A stretch of DNA of 64,000 nt from Streptomonospora litoralis (GTDB lineage: Bacteria; Actinomycetota; Actinomycetes; Streptosporangiales; Streptosporangiaceae): contig NZ_CP036455.1 of assembly GCF_004323735.1 (NCBI RefSeq), positions 4,521,101 through 4,585,100 on the forward strand, given 5' to 3'. The notes under the pieces are model-generated. The model saw only the letters and a list, made by a program, of their open reading frames with translations, searched no databases and was not told the DNA's origin. The first letter of the stretch is position 1, and every line of letters begins with the position of its first letter. Of this stretch, positions 17,064 through 27,121 are shown in pieces. The position numbers and the translations under genes are program-made.

Positions 17064-17831
17064 TCAGTGGTCGGCCGGGCAGACTATGGTGCCCATCTTC
17101 TCGCCCCGCACGGCGCGGACGATGTTCCCCTCGGCCATCAGGTCGAAGACCACGATGGGCAGGCCGTTGTCCATGCACAGACTGACCGCGGTGGCGTCCA
17201 TGACCTTCAGGCCGCGGGTGAGCACCTCGTTGTAGTCCAGGCGGTCGAACTTGACCGCGCTGGGGTTGCGGTGCGGATCGGAGTCGTAGACCCCGTCGAC
17301 CTGGGTCCCCTTGAGGACGGCCTTGGCACCGATCTCCAGCGCCCGCTGAGCGGCCGTGGTATCGGTGGAGAAGAAAGGCGCGCCCAGGCCCGCGCCGAAG
17401 ATGACGACGCGGCCCTTCTGCAGGTGGCGGACCGCGCGGCGCGGAATGTAGGCCTCGGCGACCTGGCTCATGTGGATGGAGGTCTGGACCCGGGTCTCGA
17501 CCCCCTGGCGCTCCAGGAAGTCCTGCAGCGCCAGGCAGTTGATGACCGTGCCCAGCATCCCCATGTAGTCGGCCCGGCCGCGCTCCATACCGCGTTCGGA
17601 CATGGCGGAGCCGCGGAACATGTTGCCGCCGCCGACCACCACGGCGACCTCGATCCCCTCGGCGACGGCGGAGGCGATCGACTCGGCGAGGTACTCGACG
17701 ACGCCGGCGTCGATACCGAGGTCCTCACCGCCCGCGAACGCCTCGCCGGACAGTTTCAGTACGACACGCCCCCAGCCGGAGTCGTGCATGGCTGGGACCT
17801 CCGCGGCGGTATGGCCTTCGGTCTCCGACAC
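17064..17831 (-). CDS. pyrH: Uridylate kinase
   Basis: A 255-residue bacterial UMP kinase of the amino-acid-kinase fold, which phosphorylates UMP to UDP. Motifs: [14 protein letters not shown] (nucleotide phosphate binding), [11 protein letters not shown], and [22 protein letters not shown] near the C-terminus. The GTG at 17831 is preceded by AAGGAGG at a good distance, so the protein has a short N-terminal extension before MHDSGWGR. It lies between tsf and frr. Confidence 0.97.
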   Translation of the reverse strand: MSETEGHTAAEVPAMHDSGWGRVVLKLSGEAFAGGEDLGIDAGVVEYLAESIASAVAEGIEVAVVVGGGNMFRGSAMSERGMERGRADYMGMLGTVINCLALQDFLERQGVETRVQTSIHMSQVAEAYIPRRAVRHLQKGRVVIFGAGLGAPFFSTDTTAAQRALEIGAKAVLKGTQVDGVYDSDPHRNPSAVKFDRLDYNEVLTRGLKVMDATAVSLCMDNGLPIVVFDLMAEGNIVRAVRGEKMGTIVCPADH

Positions 17832-17968
17832 GGCGCTCGGCCTCCTTCTGGTTCCCCCGAGTGGTTATGCGGTGCGGGGCGGCCGAACCTGTGCCGAGCC
17901 GAGCCCCGCCTGATCCACCGAAGGTGCCGGGGTGGTGTGCACCCCGACACCTCCATCATGTCAAACGA

Positions 17969-18805
17969 CTAGGACTGGCCGACCTTGAAGCGCACGAAGC
18001 GGCGCACGGTGACACCGGCTTCGTCGACGATCTGCTGGACCGTCTTCTTGTTGTCCTTGACGAAAGGCTGGGCGAGCAGGGTGGCGTCCTTGAAGAAGCC
18101 GTTCACCCGGCCGTCGATGATCTTCGGCAGCGCCTGCTCCGGCTTGCCCTCCTCGCGAGCGGTGGCCTCGGCGATGCGGCGCTCGGCGGCGACGGTCTCC
18201 TCGGGCACGTCGTCCTTGCTCACGAAGCCCGGCGCGAGCGCGGCGATCTGCTGGGCGATGTCCTTGCCCACCTCGGCCTCGGCCTTGTCCAGCTCGACGA
18301 GCACGCCCATGGTCGGCGGCAGGTCGGGGTCGGACTTGTGCAGGTAGGTGGCCACATAGGCGCCGTCGTACTTCGCGACGCGGCGCAGCTCCAGCTTCTC
18401 GCCGATGACGGCGCTGCGCTCCTCGATGACCGTCTGCACGGTCTTTCCGTCGGAGAACTCGCTGTTGGCCACAGCACCGAGCTCGTCGATGTCGCCGGCG
18501 GCGACGAGCACGGCGATGTCGGCGGCGAGCTGCTGGAACTGCTCGTTCTTGGCGACGAAGTCGGTCTCGCAGCCCAGCTCGACGAGCACGGCGGAGTTGT
18601 CGCTGTCCTGCTTGAGCGCGACGAGCCCGTTGTCTGTGGTGCGCTCGGCGCGCTTGCTGACGGACTTGGCGCCCTTGATCCGCAGGAACTCGACGGCCTT
18701 GTCGAAGTCGCCGTCGCTGTCCTCCAGCGCCTTCTTGCAGTCCATCATGCCCGCGCCGGTCATGTCGCGGAGCTTCTTCACGTCAGCGGCGGTGTAGTTC
18801 GCCAT
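17969..18805 (-). CDS. tsf: Elongation factor Ts
   Basis: A 278-residue guanine-nucleotide exchange factor for EF-Tu. The start is the ATG at 18805 ([20 protein letters not shown]); the upstream open frame is not conserved-looking. The N-terminal UBA-like domain is followed by [19 protein letters not shown], the family signature that contacts EF-Tu. It directly follows rpsB with a spacer of about 120 bases in the operon rpsB-tsf-pyrH-frr-cdsA. Confidence 0.98.
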   Translation of the reverse strand: MANYTAADVKKLRDMTGAGMMDCKKALEDSDGDFDKAVEFLRIKGAKSVSKRAERTTDNGLVALKQDSDNSAVLVELGCETDFVAKNEQFQQLAADIAVLVAAGDIDELGAVANSEFSDGKTVQTVIEERSAVIGEKLELRRVAKYDGAYVATYLHKSDPDLPPTMGVLVELDKAEAEVGKDIAQQIAALAPGFVSKDDVPEETVAAERRIAEATAREEGKPEQALPKIIDGRVNGFFKDATLLAQPFVKDNKKTVQQIVDEAGVTVRRFVRFKVGQS

Positions 18806-18925
18806 GGCTGTACTCAAATCCCGTAGGTGTGGGTCGACTGTCTCACTGGGGCGCCCGGACCGCCGCACCCGGCCCGGGCAGGCCCCCCGCGCCGGGTGTC
18901 GGTGCGGGGGGCCGGCGATCGGACG

Positions 18926-19873
18926 TCAGGCTTCCTTCGAGCCCTCGGCCTCGGCCTCGGCCTCGGGCGCGGGCGCCTCGGCCGCAGGGGCCTCGGCCAC
19001 GGGCGCTTCGGCCGCCACCGGGGCCGCCTCGGCGGCTGCGGGGGCCTCTGCCCCGGGCTCCGTGCCAGGCTGGGCGGACGGCGCCTCGGCGGCGGTCTCG
19101 CCCTTCTCCAGCAGCTCGCGCTCCCACTCGGCCAGCGGCTCCTCGCCGGACTTCTCGGTCCCCGCCGGGGCCGAAGCGCCCGAGCGGGCGAGCAGACCGT
19201 CGGCGACGGAGTCCGCGACGACGCGGGTGAGCAGGCTGACGCTGCGGATGGCGTCGTCGTTGCCCGGGATCGGGTAGTCGACCTCGTCGGGGTCGCAGTT
19301 GGTGTCCAGGATCGCGACGACCGGGATGTTCAGCTTGCGGGCCTCGCTGATCGCGATGTGCTCCTTCTTGGTGTCCACGATCCACACTGCGCTGGGCACG
19401 CGGGACATGTCGCGGATACCGCCGAGGGTGCGCTCCAGCTTCTCCTTCTCACGGCGCAGCCCGAGCAGCTCCTTCTTGGTGAGGCCCGAGGCGGCGACGT
19501 CGTCGAAGTCGATCTCCTCAAGCTCCTTGAGGCGCTGCAGCCGCTTGTGCACGGTGGAGAAGTTGGTGAGCATGCCGCCCAGCCAGCGCTGGTTGACGAA
19601 CGGCATCCCGACGCGGCGGGCCTGCTCGTCGATGGCCTCCTGCGCCTGCTTCTTGGTTCCGACGAAGAGGATGGTGCCGCCGTGGGCCACCGTCTCCTTG
19701 ACGAACTCGTAGGCGCGGTCGATGTAGGCCAGCGACTTCTGCAGGTCGATGATGTAGATGCCGTTGCGCTCGGTGAAGATGAAGCGCTTCATCTTCGGGT
19801 TCCAGCGCCGCGTCTGGTGCCCGAAGTGCACACCGCTTTCCAGCAGCTGCCGGATGGTCACGACTGTGGCCAT
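18926..19873 (-). CDS. rpsB: 30S ribosomal protein S2
   Basis: A 315-residue S2 protein. The core is canonical ([54 protein letters not shown]). It has a C-terminal extension of about 70 residues rich in Ala, Glu and Pro (after residue 245), common in high-GC actinobacteria and probably disordered. It is the first gene of the translation operon; a promoter should lie in 19874-20060, which is unusually A/T-containing around 20030. Confidence 0.98.
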   Translation of the reverse strand: MATVVTIRQLLESGVHFGHQTRRWNPKMKRFIFTERNGIYIIDLQKSLAYIDRAYEFVKETVAHGGTILFVGTKKQAQEAIDEQARRVGMPFVNQRWLGGMLTNFSTVHKRLQRLKELEEIDFDDVAASGLTKKELLGLRREKEKLERTLGGIRDMSRVPSAVWIVDTKKEHIAISEARKLNIPVVAILDTNCDPDEVDYPIPGNDDAIRSVSLLTRVVADSVADGLLARSGASAPAGTEKSGEEPLAEWERELLEKGETAAEAPSAQPGTEPGAEAPAAAEAAPVAAEAPVAEAPAAEAPAPEAEAEAEGSKEA

Positions 19874-20234
19874 GACTCGGTCCTCCTAGTACGGCGGGCA
19901 TCCCCGCCCCGGTTGTTCCTGACGCCCCGGCCGCTCCGCCGTGCCGCCGCGGCGGCACGGACCGTGAGAGCGGTCCCCTGCTTGGAAGGCACGGAGGCGT
20001 GCGTATTGGTCGGCTCGTGTCGAGCCTGATGGAATTCTAGCCGCCCTGGCGACGCGTCGGCGCCTATCGACGGCCGCCCGCCGGTGTCAAGAACCGCCGA
20101 GGGCCGGTTTCCGCCGCCGACGGGCGCCGGGAAGGCCGGGGCGAGCACCGATCGACCGAACCGGCCGGCGGCGCCCGTCCACAGGATCCCGATCGCAGCT
20201 GGCCGCGGCATCGACAGGCCGCCAAGCTGGACAC

Positions 20235-21368
20235 ATGACGCCTCCCTGCCGCCGCCGCATCCTCTCCATCGCTCTCGTGCCTCCGCTGCTGGTGCTCGCC
20301 CTCGCGCCGGCCCTCGCCGAGCAGCCCGCCGCCGCGCAGAGCGGGCACGGGCGCTGGCATCCGCCGCTTGACGGCGACCTGCGGCTGCTGCGGCCCTTCG
20401 ACCCCCCGCCGCAGCGCTGGCTGCCCGGCCACCGCGGTGTCGACTTCGCGGCCGCACCCGGCACCGAGGTCCGCGCCGCCGGAGGCGGGCGGGTGGCCTT
20501 CGCCGGGACCGTGGGCGGCACGGGCGTGGTCAGTGTCGTCCACGGCGCCCTGCGAACGACCTACCTGCCGGTCGTCCCGCGCACCCGGCCGGGGCGACGG
20601 GTCGAGGCGGGCGAGGTGATCGCGGCGGTCGCCGCCGATGCCGCGCACTGCCCGGGGGTGCCCTGTCTGCACTGGGGACTGCGCCACGACGGCCGCTACC
20701 TGGACCCCCTCGTACTGCTGGGGACGGGGTCGGTGCGCCTGCTGCCGCAGCCGGCGCCCCGCAGCGGCCGCGCACACCGCCGCGCCGCCGGTGGCAGGCT
20801 GGTCACGCCCGCGGATGCGCCCGGTTGTAGGTGCGCGTCAGGCGTTCGATCGAGACGTGGGTGTAGATCTGGGTGCTCGACAGCGACGCGTGGCCGAGGA
20901 TCTCCTGGACGCTGCGCAGGTCGGCCCCTCCGTCGAGGAGGTGGGTGGCCGCGCTGTGGCGGAGGGCGTGCGGAGCGGCGTCGGTGCCGTGGGAGCGCAG
21001 GTAGGAGTGTACGTCGCGGCGCGCCGAACGAGTGCCGAGCCGACCACCCCGCGCACCGAGGAACAGCGCGGGGCCGCTCGCGGGGACCGCCATCCGGGGG
21101 CGGCCCTCAAGCAGCCAGGCGCCCACAGCCTCCAGGGCCGGAGCACCCACCGGCACCACGCGCTCCTTGCCGCCCTTGCCGTACACGCGCAGGGTGCGGC
21201 GGTCCCGATCGATGTCGTCGACATCGAGCCCGCACAGTTCGGCCACGCGGATACCGGTGGCGTAGAGGACCTCGACCACCGCTCGCGAGCGCAGTAGCGG
21301 CGCGGCGCCGCCGGCGTCCGGGGAGGACTCCGCGGTCCCGAGCGCTCGGGTGGTCTCCTGCTCGCTGA
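20235..21368 (+). CDS. Secreted M23/LytM-like domain protein, overlapping xerC
   Basis: The first 170 residues are a signal peptide (residues 1-35, cleavage near AAAQS) and an M23-peptidase-like domain. The zinc-ligand pair is present in GHRGVDFAA (His66, Asp70) and [16 protein letters not shown] holds the third ligand (His146). However the first histidine of the usual HxH is Cys144, with a second cysteine at 139, so catalysis may be lost and a disulfide formed. No stop follows the domain: the frame runs on to 21368, antisense to the 3' half of xerC (20803-21368). The tail of about 185 residues is Arg/Gly-rich and unlike a protein domain. The true end is therefore doubtful. Confidence 0.72.
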   Translation: MTPPCRRRILSIALVPPLLVLALAPALAEQPAAAQSGHGRWHPPLDGDLRLLRPFDPPPQRWLPGHRGVDFAAAPGTEVRAAGGGRVAFAGTVGGTGVVSVVHGALRTTYLPVVPRTRPGRRVEAGEVIAAVAADAAHCPGVPCLHWGLRHDGRYLDPLVLLGTGSVRLLPQPAPRSGRAHRRAAGGRLVTPADAPGCRCASGVRSRRGCRSGCSTATRGRGSPGRCAGRPLRRGGGWPRCGGGRAERRRCRGSAGRSVRRGAPNECRADHPAHRGTARGRSRGPPSGGGPQAARRPQPPGPEHPPAPRAPCRPCRTRAGCGGPDRCRRHRARTVRPRGYRWRRGPRPPLASAVAARRRRRPGRTPRSRALGWSPAR

Positions 21369-21711
21369 GGACAGCAGGCAGCGCCCGGTGCGGGCTCGGC
21401 GCCGACAACTGCGGACCGGGGTCGTGGCCGATGCGGCCCGTGCGGTGCAGGAAGGCGGTGACCACCCGGGCGGCGGCGACCCGCCGCGCCATGGTGGAGC
21501 GCCCGGCTCCGCGGTCGCGCATGCGGGCGAGCCAGCCGCGCAGCGCGGCGATGTCGAGTCCGCCGACACCACACCCGGTCTCGTCCAGGTAGTCCAGCAG
21601 CGAGCGGGCGTCGCCGAGGTAGGCGCGCACGGTGTGCGGCGACCGGTCGGTGGCGAGGTGGCCGCGCAGGTCCTCCAGCAGTGACCGCCTCTCGGGCGGA
21701 TCCGCGCTCAC
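20803..21711 (-). CDS. xerC: Tyrosine recombinase XerC
   Basis: A 302-residue recombinase, the usual Xer length, that resolves chromosome dimers at dif with a partner. The active-site set is complete: Arg155 (TGIRVAEL), Lys179/Lys182 (GKGGKER), His248 and Arg251 ([16 protein letters not shown]), His274 ([10 protein letters not shown]) and the nucleophile Tyr283 (IYTHV). The SAM-like N-terminal core-binding domain spans residues 8-95. It begins with a GTG that overlaps the upstream gene stop as GTGA, so translation is coupled. It is the only tyrosine recombinase in the window; no dif-like site was recognised nearby. Confidence 0.93.
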   Translation of the reverse strand: MSADPPERRSLLEDLRGHLATDRSPHTVRAYLGDARSLLDYLDETGCGVGGLDIAALRGWLARMRDRGAGRSTMARRVAAARVVTAFLHRTGRIGHDPGPQLSAPSPHRALPAVLSEQETTRALGTAESSPDAGGAAPLLRSRAVVEVLYATGIRVAELCGLDVDDIDRDRRTLRVYGKGGKERVVPVGAPALEAVGAWLLEGRPRMAVPASGPALFLGARGGRLGTRSARRDVHSYLRSHGTDAAPHALRHSAATHLLDGGADLRSVQEILGHASLSSTQIYTHVSIERLTRTYNRAHPRA

Positions 21712-22040
21712 TCGGACTCCGCGGGGCCGTGTCCGCGCGGCAGCCGGGCGGTGGCGGCTACCTCGATCGGGAAACGCGGGGCCACCAGCCCGCTCACCTC
21801 GACGAGCGTGCTCGCCGGGCGTGGCTCGTGCACCGGGTGCCCGCCGGTGGCCCGGCGCAGAGCGCCCGAATCCGCCATACGGCGCAGGTAGTAGGCGGCC
21901 TCGACCGGGTGGCGGGAATCGGCCCCGTGCCGGGCGAGCGCGGCGTCGATGTCGCGGGATACCTGCCGCGCCCGGAGCGCCGAGTCGCCGTCGGCGAGCA
22001 GCCCGTTGGCCGCGACGGCATCGCTGTACCTCTGCACCAT
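21708..22040 (-). CDS. Hypothetical protein coupled to xerC
   Basis: A 110-residue protein from the ATG at 22040, preceded by AGGAGGGG. It is mostly helical ([57 protein letters not shown]), then a beta-like C-terminus ending [10 protein letters not shown]. The stop overlaps the xerC start, so it is in one operon with it. No domain is recognised. It lies next to repeat copy A; its promoter must lie between 22041 and the repeat. Confidence 0.65.
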   Translation of the reverse strand: MVQRYSDAVAANGLLADGDSALRARQVSRDIDAALARHGADSRHPVEAAYYLRRMADSGALRRATGGHPVHEPRPASTLVEVSGLVAPRFPIEVAATARLPRGHGPAESE

Positions 22041-22347
22041 CGGCCCCTCCTGTCGTTCCCACACCTGTGATACCCCGACAGCACCGAGCCTGGAACAGCC
22101 GGCCGGCCGGGTGCAAGCCGATCGGAATCGGTTTTCCGCCAGATGAGTGGGTCGAGCGTCGTCGATGGCCGAAGGCGGCGCAGGTCCGCTGGGCGGCCTT
22201 GCGGGTCTGCCGGGTGGAGGGCGGTCTTGCAGAAAAGCGGCGCCGAGAGCGGCGGGTGGCCGGGCCTGCGGTCGTCGCACCGGGTGCCCGCCGGTGGCGG
22301 TGCGTGGCGGGGCGGCGTTGGGCCGCGGCGGGCCGGTCGGCGCATCT

Positions 22348-22400
22348 ATTGCGCGGTTTCCGCCGGATTCCGGCCCGCGGGTTGGTCGAAACCCCGCAAT
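22348..22400. repeat. Hairpin with covarying stem (copy A)
   Basis: Outer arms ATTGCGCGGTTT (22348-22359) and AAACCCCGCAAT (22389-22400) pair at 11 of 12 positions. An inner hairpin CCGG-ATT-CCGG lies at 22363-22373. The equivalent arms in copy B differ in sequence but still pair (see 52150-52201), which is compensatory change. Confidence 0.7.
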
Positions 22401-22430
22401 AGGTGGCACCGGTCCCGCCGAGTCTGTCTA

Positions 22431-22481
22431 TCGCGAACTTATGGTCGCAGGAAGGCGTATTCCGCGGCCATAAGTTCGCGA
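22431..22481. repeat. 51-base hairpin in the invariant block (copy A)
   Basis: Arms TCGCGAACTTATGG (22431-22444) and its exact complement (22468-22481) enclose a further paired TCGC/GCGG and GGAA/TTCC with a loop GGCGTA. The sequence is the same at 52295-52345. It is followed in both copies by a smaller hairpin built on TAGG-GGA-CCTA. Confidence 0.75.
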
Positions 22482-23683
22482 TCATCGCCGGATGGACCGG
22501 CATAGGGGACCTACCGGCGCCGGCGGGCCGGCTGGGTGTCGCCGTGTCCCCTGCCGGGCCCGCACAGGGTGGAGGCAGCGCGGCGGGGCGCGGTCGCGGG
22601 TGCCCGCACGGCCCGGTGGCGCCGGATCGGGGGCCGGGGGGCGACGACACGTCGCTCGTGGCGCCCGGGCGCGGCCGACGGGGGCCCCACCCCCGATGGA
22701 GTGGAATTTTGGGGGCCTATGCCCGTTTTGCGGGCGGCCTCGGCGGACGCGGCGGCCACGAGGTGCACGAAAAGTTGACGTCGGGGGTGTTTTCGCGCCA
22801 TTCGGCGCGCCTCGTGCGCCCTCGCCGCCACAGTGCGGATGGTGGCCCGCCGGGGACTCGGGCATTGGTGGACAGAACACCCCATTTTCTTTCGTATCGC
22901 GGAATGACGTTGCCAAGCTGGCGCCTCGGGGCGGCACCGAGGCGGGTGCCGCCGCACGTACGTGCATCTCGTGGCCCCGACCCGGCCGCATGACCGCCGC
23001 CGAGAGCCCCGCGTCGCGCCCTCACCGGTAACCGGGCGGCGGCCCTCCGGGCCTCGACCACCCGCGGCCGGGGCCGGTGACCGCCGCCCCGACTACCGCA
23101 GACCCGGCCCCGCCGGCGTCGTCGCCGCTCTCGTCGGGCGCCGCCACCGGTGAGCACCGGAACCGACGACCGCGGGCCGAACCCTGCGCCGTCCTCGGCG
23201 CCGCTTTTCCCTACAGGACCACCCATTCCACCCGGCAGACCGACAAGGCCGCCCAGCAGACCGAGGCCGCTTCGCCGGTGGCGGCCCCCGGCGGGCACCC
23301 GGCCCGTTGGGCTCAGGGCCAACCACCCGCCACCGTCGCCGCCGCTTCTCGGTCAAGATCACCCGCCACCCGGCAGACCGACAAGGGCGCACAGCAGAGC
23401 CGAGCCGCCTCCGCCGAGCGCCGCCACCGGCGAGCACCCGAACCGACGTCCGCGGGCCCGGCCCCCACGCCGCCCTCGCCGCCTCGTCGGATGAGCCACC
23501 GGCGAGCACCCGAACCGACCCTCGCAGGCGCCACCCCGCGGCGTCGTCGCCGCCCCTCGTCGGGCGACCCGCCCCCAGCCTCGGGCGCGCGACCGACCGC
23601 CTGCGAACACCGACGGCATCGGACTCACTCGGACAAGGGCGTTCCCCATCGCGAAGGCGGCCGACCGAGTGCGCACCGGCGCA

Positions 23684-24964
23684 TCACGGAGGCTTCTCCG
23701 CGGATCGGGTAGTACTCGTGCCGCTGCGCGTGCGCCACCCCGAGGCTCCGCGCTCGATGAAACCGGCGGCTGCCAGGAGGCCCAGGCGGCTGAGCGCGGT
23801 GTCGAGGTCGAGGTCGCAGGCCGCGGCGACGGCGGCTGTACCGACACAGGCGCGGTCGGGGATGCTGTCGAGTACCCGCCGGGCGGAATCGTCCAAGGCG
23901 CCGCGGTCGAGCGCGGTGCCGTCCTCGGGGCGCAGATCGGCGCCGATCCGGCCGACCTGCTCGACGACGTCGCCGGTGCCGGTGACGCAGACGGCGCCGC
24001 CGTCGCGCAGCAGCCGGTGGCAGCCCGCCGACAACGCCGAGGTGATCGGGCCCGGTACCGCCATGACCGCGCGGTGCAACTCCTCTGCGTGCCGCGCCGT
24101 GTTCAGGGCTCCGCTGCGCAGACCGGCTTCGACGACCACGGTCCCGGGCGTGAGGGCGGCGATGATCCGGTTGCGTACCAGGAAACCGTGCCTGGAGGGC
24201 GACGCGCCTGGCGGGTGCTCGCTCACCAGGACTCCGTGCGCGGCGATGTCGGTGAACAGGTTCTCGTTGCCACGCGGGTAGATCTGGTCCAGCCCGCAGG
24301 CGAGAACGGCCACGGCGGGGGCCGACGCCGCGAGTCCACCGCGGTGGGCGGCGGAGTCGACGCCGTAGGCGCCGCCGGAGACCACCGCCCACGAACGCTG
24401 CCCTAGGCCCCACGCGAGGTCGGCGGCGACGTGGCGGCCGTAGGCCGTCGCGGCGCGGGCACCCACCACGGCGACCGAGCGCAGGCACGCGTGTCGCAGG
24501 TCGTGCGACCCGCGCACCCAGAGGGCGTAGGGGCGGCGCTCCCGGAGCTGATCGAGTTGAGTGGGCCAGCCCGGATCGCCCGGAACGACGAGCCGGCTGC
24601 CCAGCTCGGCGGTGGCCGCCAGCAGGGCGTCGACGTCGAGCCGCGCCGCCCGCTCCCGCCAGCGCCCCGCCCGCCGGGCGAAGCCGTCCGCACGGACACC
24701 CGGCGGCGCCTGCAGCGTTCCTCCACCGCACAGCGTCTCCCACAGCGCGGCGGCACCGTACTCGTCGAGCAGCGCCCCGGCGGCGGGGTCGCCGGGGTCG
24801 GCCACGGTGGTCAAGCACGCCCGAGCCGTGGCGTCGTCGGAGCCCGGCGGTTCGTCCGCCCGGTCCGGCGGCCGGGGAACAGGCCGCGCGGGCGGTGGAG
24901 CGCCCTGCTCGGGCGATCCGGAGGGGTCGCGGTCGTCGGCGACGGAGCCGGTGGAACCGTTCAT
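23684..24964 (-). CDS. dprA: DNA-processing protein DprA
   Basis: A 426-residue Rossmann-fold protein of the DprA/Smf family, which loads RecA on incoming single-stranded DNA. Motifs: VAVVGARAATAYGRHVAADLAW, SGGAYGVDSAAHRGGL (the SGGA nucleotide-site turn) and VSEHPPG, then RNRIIAALTPGTVVVEA. The C-terminal about 70 residues form a DprA winged-helix-like domain (DLDTALSRLGLLAAAGFIER). I chose the ATG at 24964; the open frame continues upstream but that part is low-complexity. The residue span before the core is Pro/Ala-rich. It follows comM after a 0.6-kb gap, wider than usual. Confidence 0.92.
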   Translation of the reverse strand: MNGSTGSVADDRDPSGSPEQGAPPPARPVPRPPDRADEPPGSDDATARACLTTVADPGDPAAGALLDEYGAAALWETLCGGGTLQAPPGVRADGFARRAGRWRERAARLDVDALLAATAELGSRLVVPGDPGWPTQLDQLRERRPYALWVRGSHDLRHACLRSVAVVGARAATAYGRHVAADLAWGLGQRSWAVVSGGAYGVDSAAHRGGLAASAPAVAVLACGLDQIYPRGNENLFTDIAAHGVLVSEHPPGASPSRHGFLVRNRIIAALTPGTVVVEAGLRSGALNTARHAEELHRAVMAVPGPITSALSAGCHRLLRDGGAVCVTGTGDVVEQVGRIGADLRPEDGTALDRGALDDSARRVLDSIPDRACVGTAAVAAACDLDLDTALSRLGLLAAAGFIERGASGWRTRSGTSTTRSAEKPP

Positions 24965-25573
24965 GGTGGCGACGGCGACCGCAACCGGACCGGTTCCGGG
25001 GACGGCGCCGTCTTCCTCCCTTCGCAGGCTGGGAAAAGCGGGGTCCCGGCGCGTCCGAACGCAATCGCGAGGCCGGTTGGGGATCGCATGAGCTCTCGGG
25101 CGGCGACGGACGGCCGTACGAGCCGTCGTGTCCGCAGCTGCGCCGGAAGAAGTCGTCATCGAACAGGCCGCCCTCGGTCCGGCGGCCGAGGCTCGGCTTG
25201 CGGCTCCGCTCGTGCACGGGCATCGGCGCCACGGTCCGTTTCCGGGGCAAGGGTCCCGTTCCTTCTTTCCGTGGCTGTTGTGCGCGGAGTCGCGCGCGTC
25301 GCCGATGTGCCGGGGCGGTCGGTCTCGCAGAACCCTCCGGGAACCGTTCGGCGCCGCCACGCGGAGACGGCGGCGACGGGGCGCGAGACGAAACGTTTCG
25401 GATTCGGCGCTCGGCGCACGCGGCCCTCTGCGGCGGCCCGGCAGCCCCGGCGGCAGCTCCGGCGGCGCGGCGGACGCCCCGGGCCGTAAAAAGGATTCCC
25501 TTCTTCCAGGATGAAGACGTCCGGCGGCCGCGGCGCGTACGGCCGCCAGTCTGACGGCTTCAGCCGGGCGGGC
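24965..25573. other. Gene-free interval between comM and dprA
   Basis: About 609 bases with no gene that can be supported. Open frames exist on both strands but lack ribosome-binding sites and are Arg/Gly/Pro-rich. In many actinobacteria comM and dprA are adjacent or overlapping, so this spacer is an insertion or a long leader. No similarity to the repeat copies A or B was noticed. Confidence 0.55.
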
Positions 25574-27121
25574 TCACTGGGCACGCCCGGTCCACAGGGC
25601 ATAGGCATAGGCGGTGTCCTCCGCGGCGGGTTCGGGGCGGTCGGCGAGGTCGGCGAGGGTCCAGGAGACGCGGAGCGCACGGTCGAGACCGCGGGCGCTG
25701 ATCTCGCCGCGTTCCACGGCCGTGGCCAGAAGGCGCAGCGCAGCGGGGGCGACCGGGAAGTGTCGGCGCAGCTCCGCGCCCGGGATGGAGGCGTTCGTGG
25801 TCCAAGGTGTGCCCGCCAGGCGTGCGGCGGCGCGTTCGCGGGCCCGCGCGACCCGCTGGGCGACGGTCGCCGAAGACTCCGCGTAGCCGCGGTCGGCGAA
25901 CAGTTCGGCATGGGCGACGGGTTGCAGTTCGACTTTGAGGTCGACGCGGTCCACAAGGGGGCCGGAGAGGCGGGACAGGTAGCGGCGGCGCTGGGTCGAC
26001 GAGCAGGTGCAGGCGTTGCCGGACTTGCCGCAGGGGCAAGGGTTGGCGGCCAGAACGAGCAGGAACCGCGCGGGGAAGCACACTGTGGCTGCCGAGCGCG
26101 CGACGACGACTTCGCCGCTCTCCAGCGGTTGGCGCAGCGAGTCGAGCACCCCGCGGGCGAACTCCGGCGCCTCGTCGAGGAAGAGCGCACCGCGGTGGGC
26201 CAGGGAGACGCAGCCCGGCCGCAGCCGGGTGCTGCCGCCCCCGACGATGGCGGCGCGGGTGGCCGTGTGGTGGGGCGCGCAGAACGGCGGAGCGGTGATC
26301 AGCGGTGAGCGTTTCGGCAGCGCCCCGGCCACCGAGTGGACCGCGGTGACTTCGATGGACTCCTCCGCGGTGAGCCGCGGCAGGACGGTGGGCAGGCGTT
26401 CGGCCAGCAGGCTTTTGCCGGTGCCCGGCGGGCCGACCATCATCAGGTGGTGACCTCCGGCCGCCGCGATCTCCACCGCCCGGCGGGCCACGGGCTGTCC
26501 GAGCACGTCGGCGAGATCGGGGCAGCGCTCTGCAGCGGAGTCGGCGTCCGCACCCGCGTCCCGCTGCGGCTCCGAATCGTCGTCGCCGGGCGGGGGCTCG
26601 GTTACCGGTTCGCCGCGCAGCCGCGCCAGCAGCTCGCCCAGCGACGAGACCGCCACGACCTTGATGCCGGGCACCAGGGCGGCCTCCTCTGCGTTGCCGC
26701 GGGCGACGACGAAGGTGGTATGCCCGCAGCGGACACCGGCCAGGACGGCGGGCAGCACGCCGCTCACCGGGCGGGTGCGGCCGTCGAGGCCCAACTCCGC
26801 CAGCACGACCGCACTGTGCAGCGGCATCCCCGGAGCTGCGCCTTCGGCGGCCAGGACGGCGGCCGCGATGGCGAGGTCGAATCCGCTGCCGCGCTTGGGC
26901 AGACTCGCTGGAGAAAGGCTGACCGTTATGTGCCCCTCGGGCCAGTGTTCGCCGGAGTTGACCACCGCGGCCCGGATGCGGTCGCGAGCCTCGCGCAGAG
27001 CGGTGTCGGGCAGACCCACCAGGGTCAACCCGGGCGGGCCGTCGCCCAGGTGGGCCTCGACCTCGATGATGTGGCCGTCGACGCCGACGAGGGCCATGGA
27101 ACGGGTGCGGGCGAGCGCCAT
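25574..27121 (-). CDS. comM: YifB/ComM-family magnesium-chelatase-like AAA+ ATPase
   Basis: A 515-residue protein of the ComM (YifB) family, hexameric helicases that promote branch migration during natural transformation. Order: N-terminal Lon-like domain (residues 10-165, including GLTLVGLPDTALREARDRIR), Walker A GPPGTGKS (230-237), Walker B LFLDE (313-317), and a C-terminal Mg-chelatase domain. A CPCGKSGNACTCSS cluster (about 365-380) could bind zinc, as is usual in the family. The ATG at 27121 overlaps the yraN stop by one base (TGATG). With dprA downstream it forms the conserved yraN-comM-dprA group. Confidence 0.95.
   Translation of the reverse strand: MALARTRSMALVGVDGHIIEVEAHLGDGPPGLTLVGLPDTALREARDRIRAAVVNSGEHWPEGHITVSLSPASLPKRGSGFDLAIAAAVLAAEGAAPGMPLHSAVVLAELGLDGRTRPVSGVLPAVLAGVRCGHTTFVVARGNAEEAALVPGIKVVAVSSLGELLARLRGEPVTEPPPGDDDSEPQRDAGADADSAAERCPDLADVLGQPVARRAVEIAAAGGHHLMMVGPPGTGKSLLAERLPTVLPRLTAEESIEVTAVHSVAGALPKRSPLITAPPFCAPHHTATRAAIVGGGSTRLRPGCVSLAHRGALFLDEAPEFARGVLDSLRQPLESGEVVVARSAATVCFPARFLLVLAANPCPCGKSGNACTCSSTQRRRYLSRLSGPLVDRVDLKVELQPVAHAELFADRGYAESSATVAQRVARARERAAARLAGTPWTTNASIPGAELRRHFPVAPAALRLLATAVERGEISARGLDRALRVSWTLADLADRPEPAAEDTAYAYALWTGRAQ

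Larger units (their letters stand above)
22143..23620. repeat. Hairpin-rich dispersed repeat, copy A
   Basis: This 1.5-kb interval between the xerC operon and dprA has no convincing gene and is related to copy B at 51561-53230. Order: one unit of about 140 bp in direct orientation (22180-22310), a core of about 0.8 kb rich in hairpins (to about 23115), then three inverted units, the last degenerate (about 23118-23274, 23275-23412, 23413-23520). Positions 22426-22593 are identical base for base to 52290-52457. The open frames shared by the copies are broken by indels, for example one base between 22780-22800 and 52640-52665, so the element is not protein-coding. Function unknown. Confidence 0.8.

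Noticed and set aside
25128-25514. 128-residue frame in the comM-dprA gap
   Set aside because: No ribosome-binding site; Arg/Gly/Ser-rich, no domain; composition matches chance frames in high-GC DNA.
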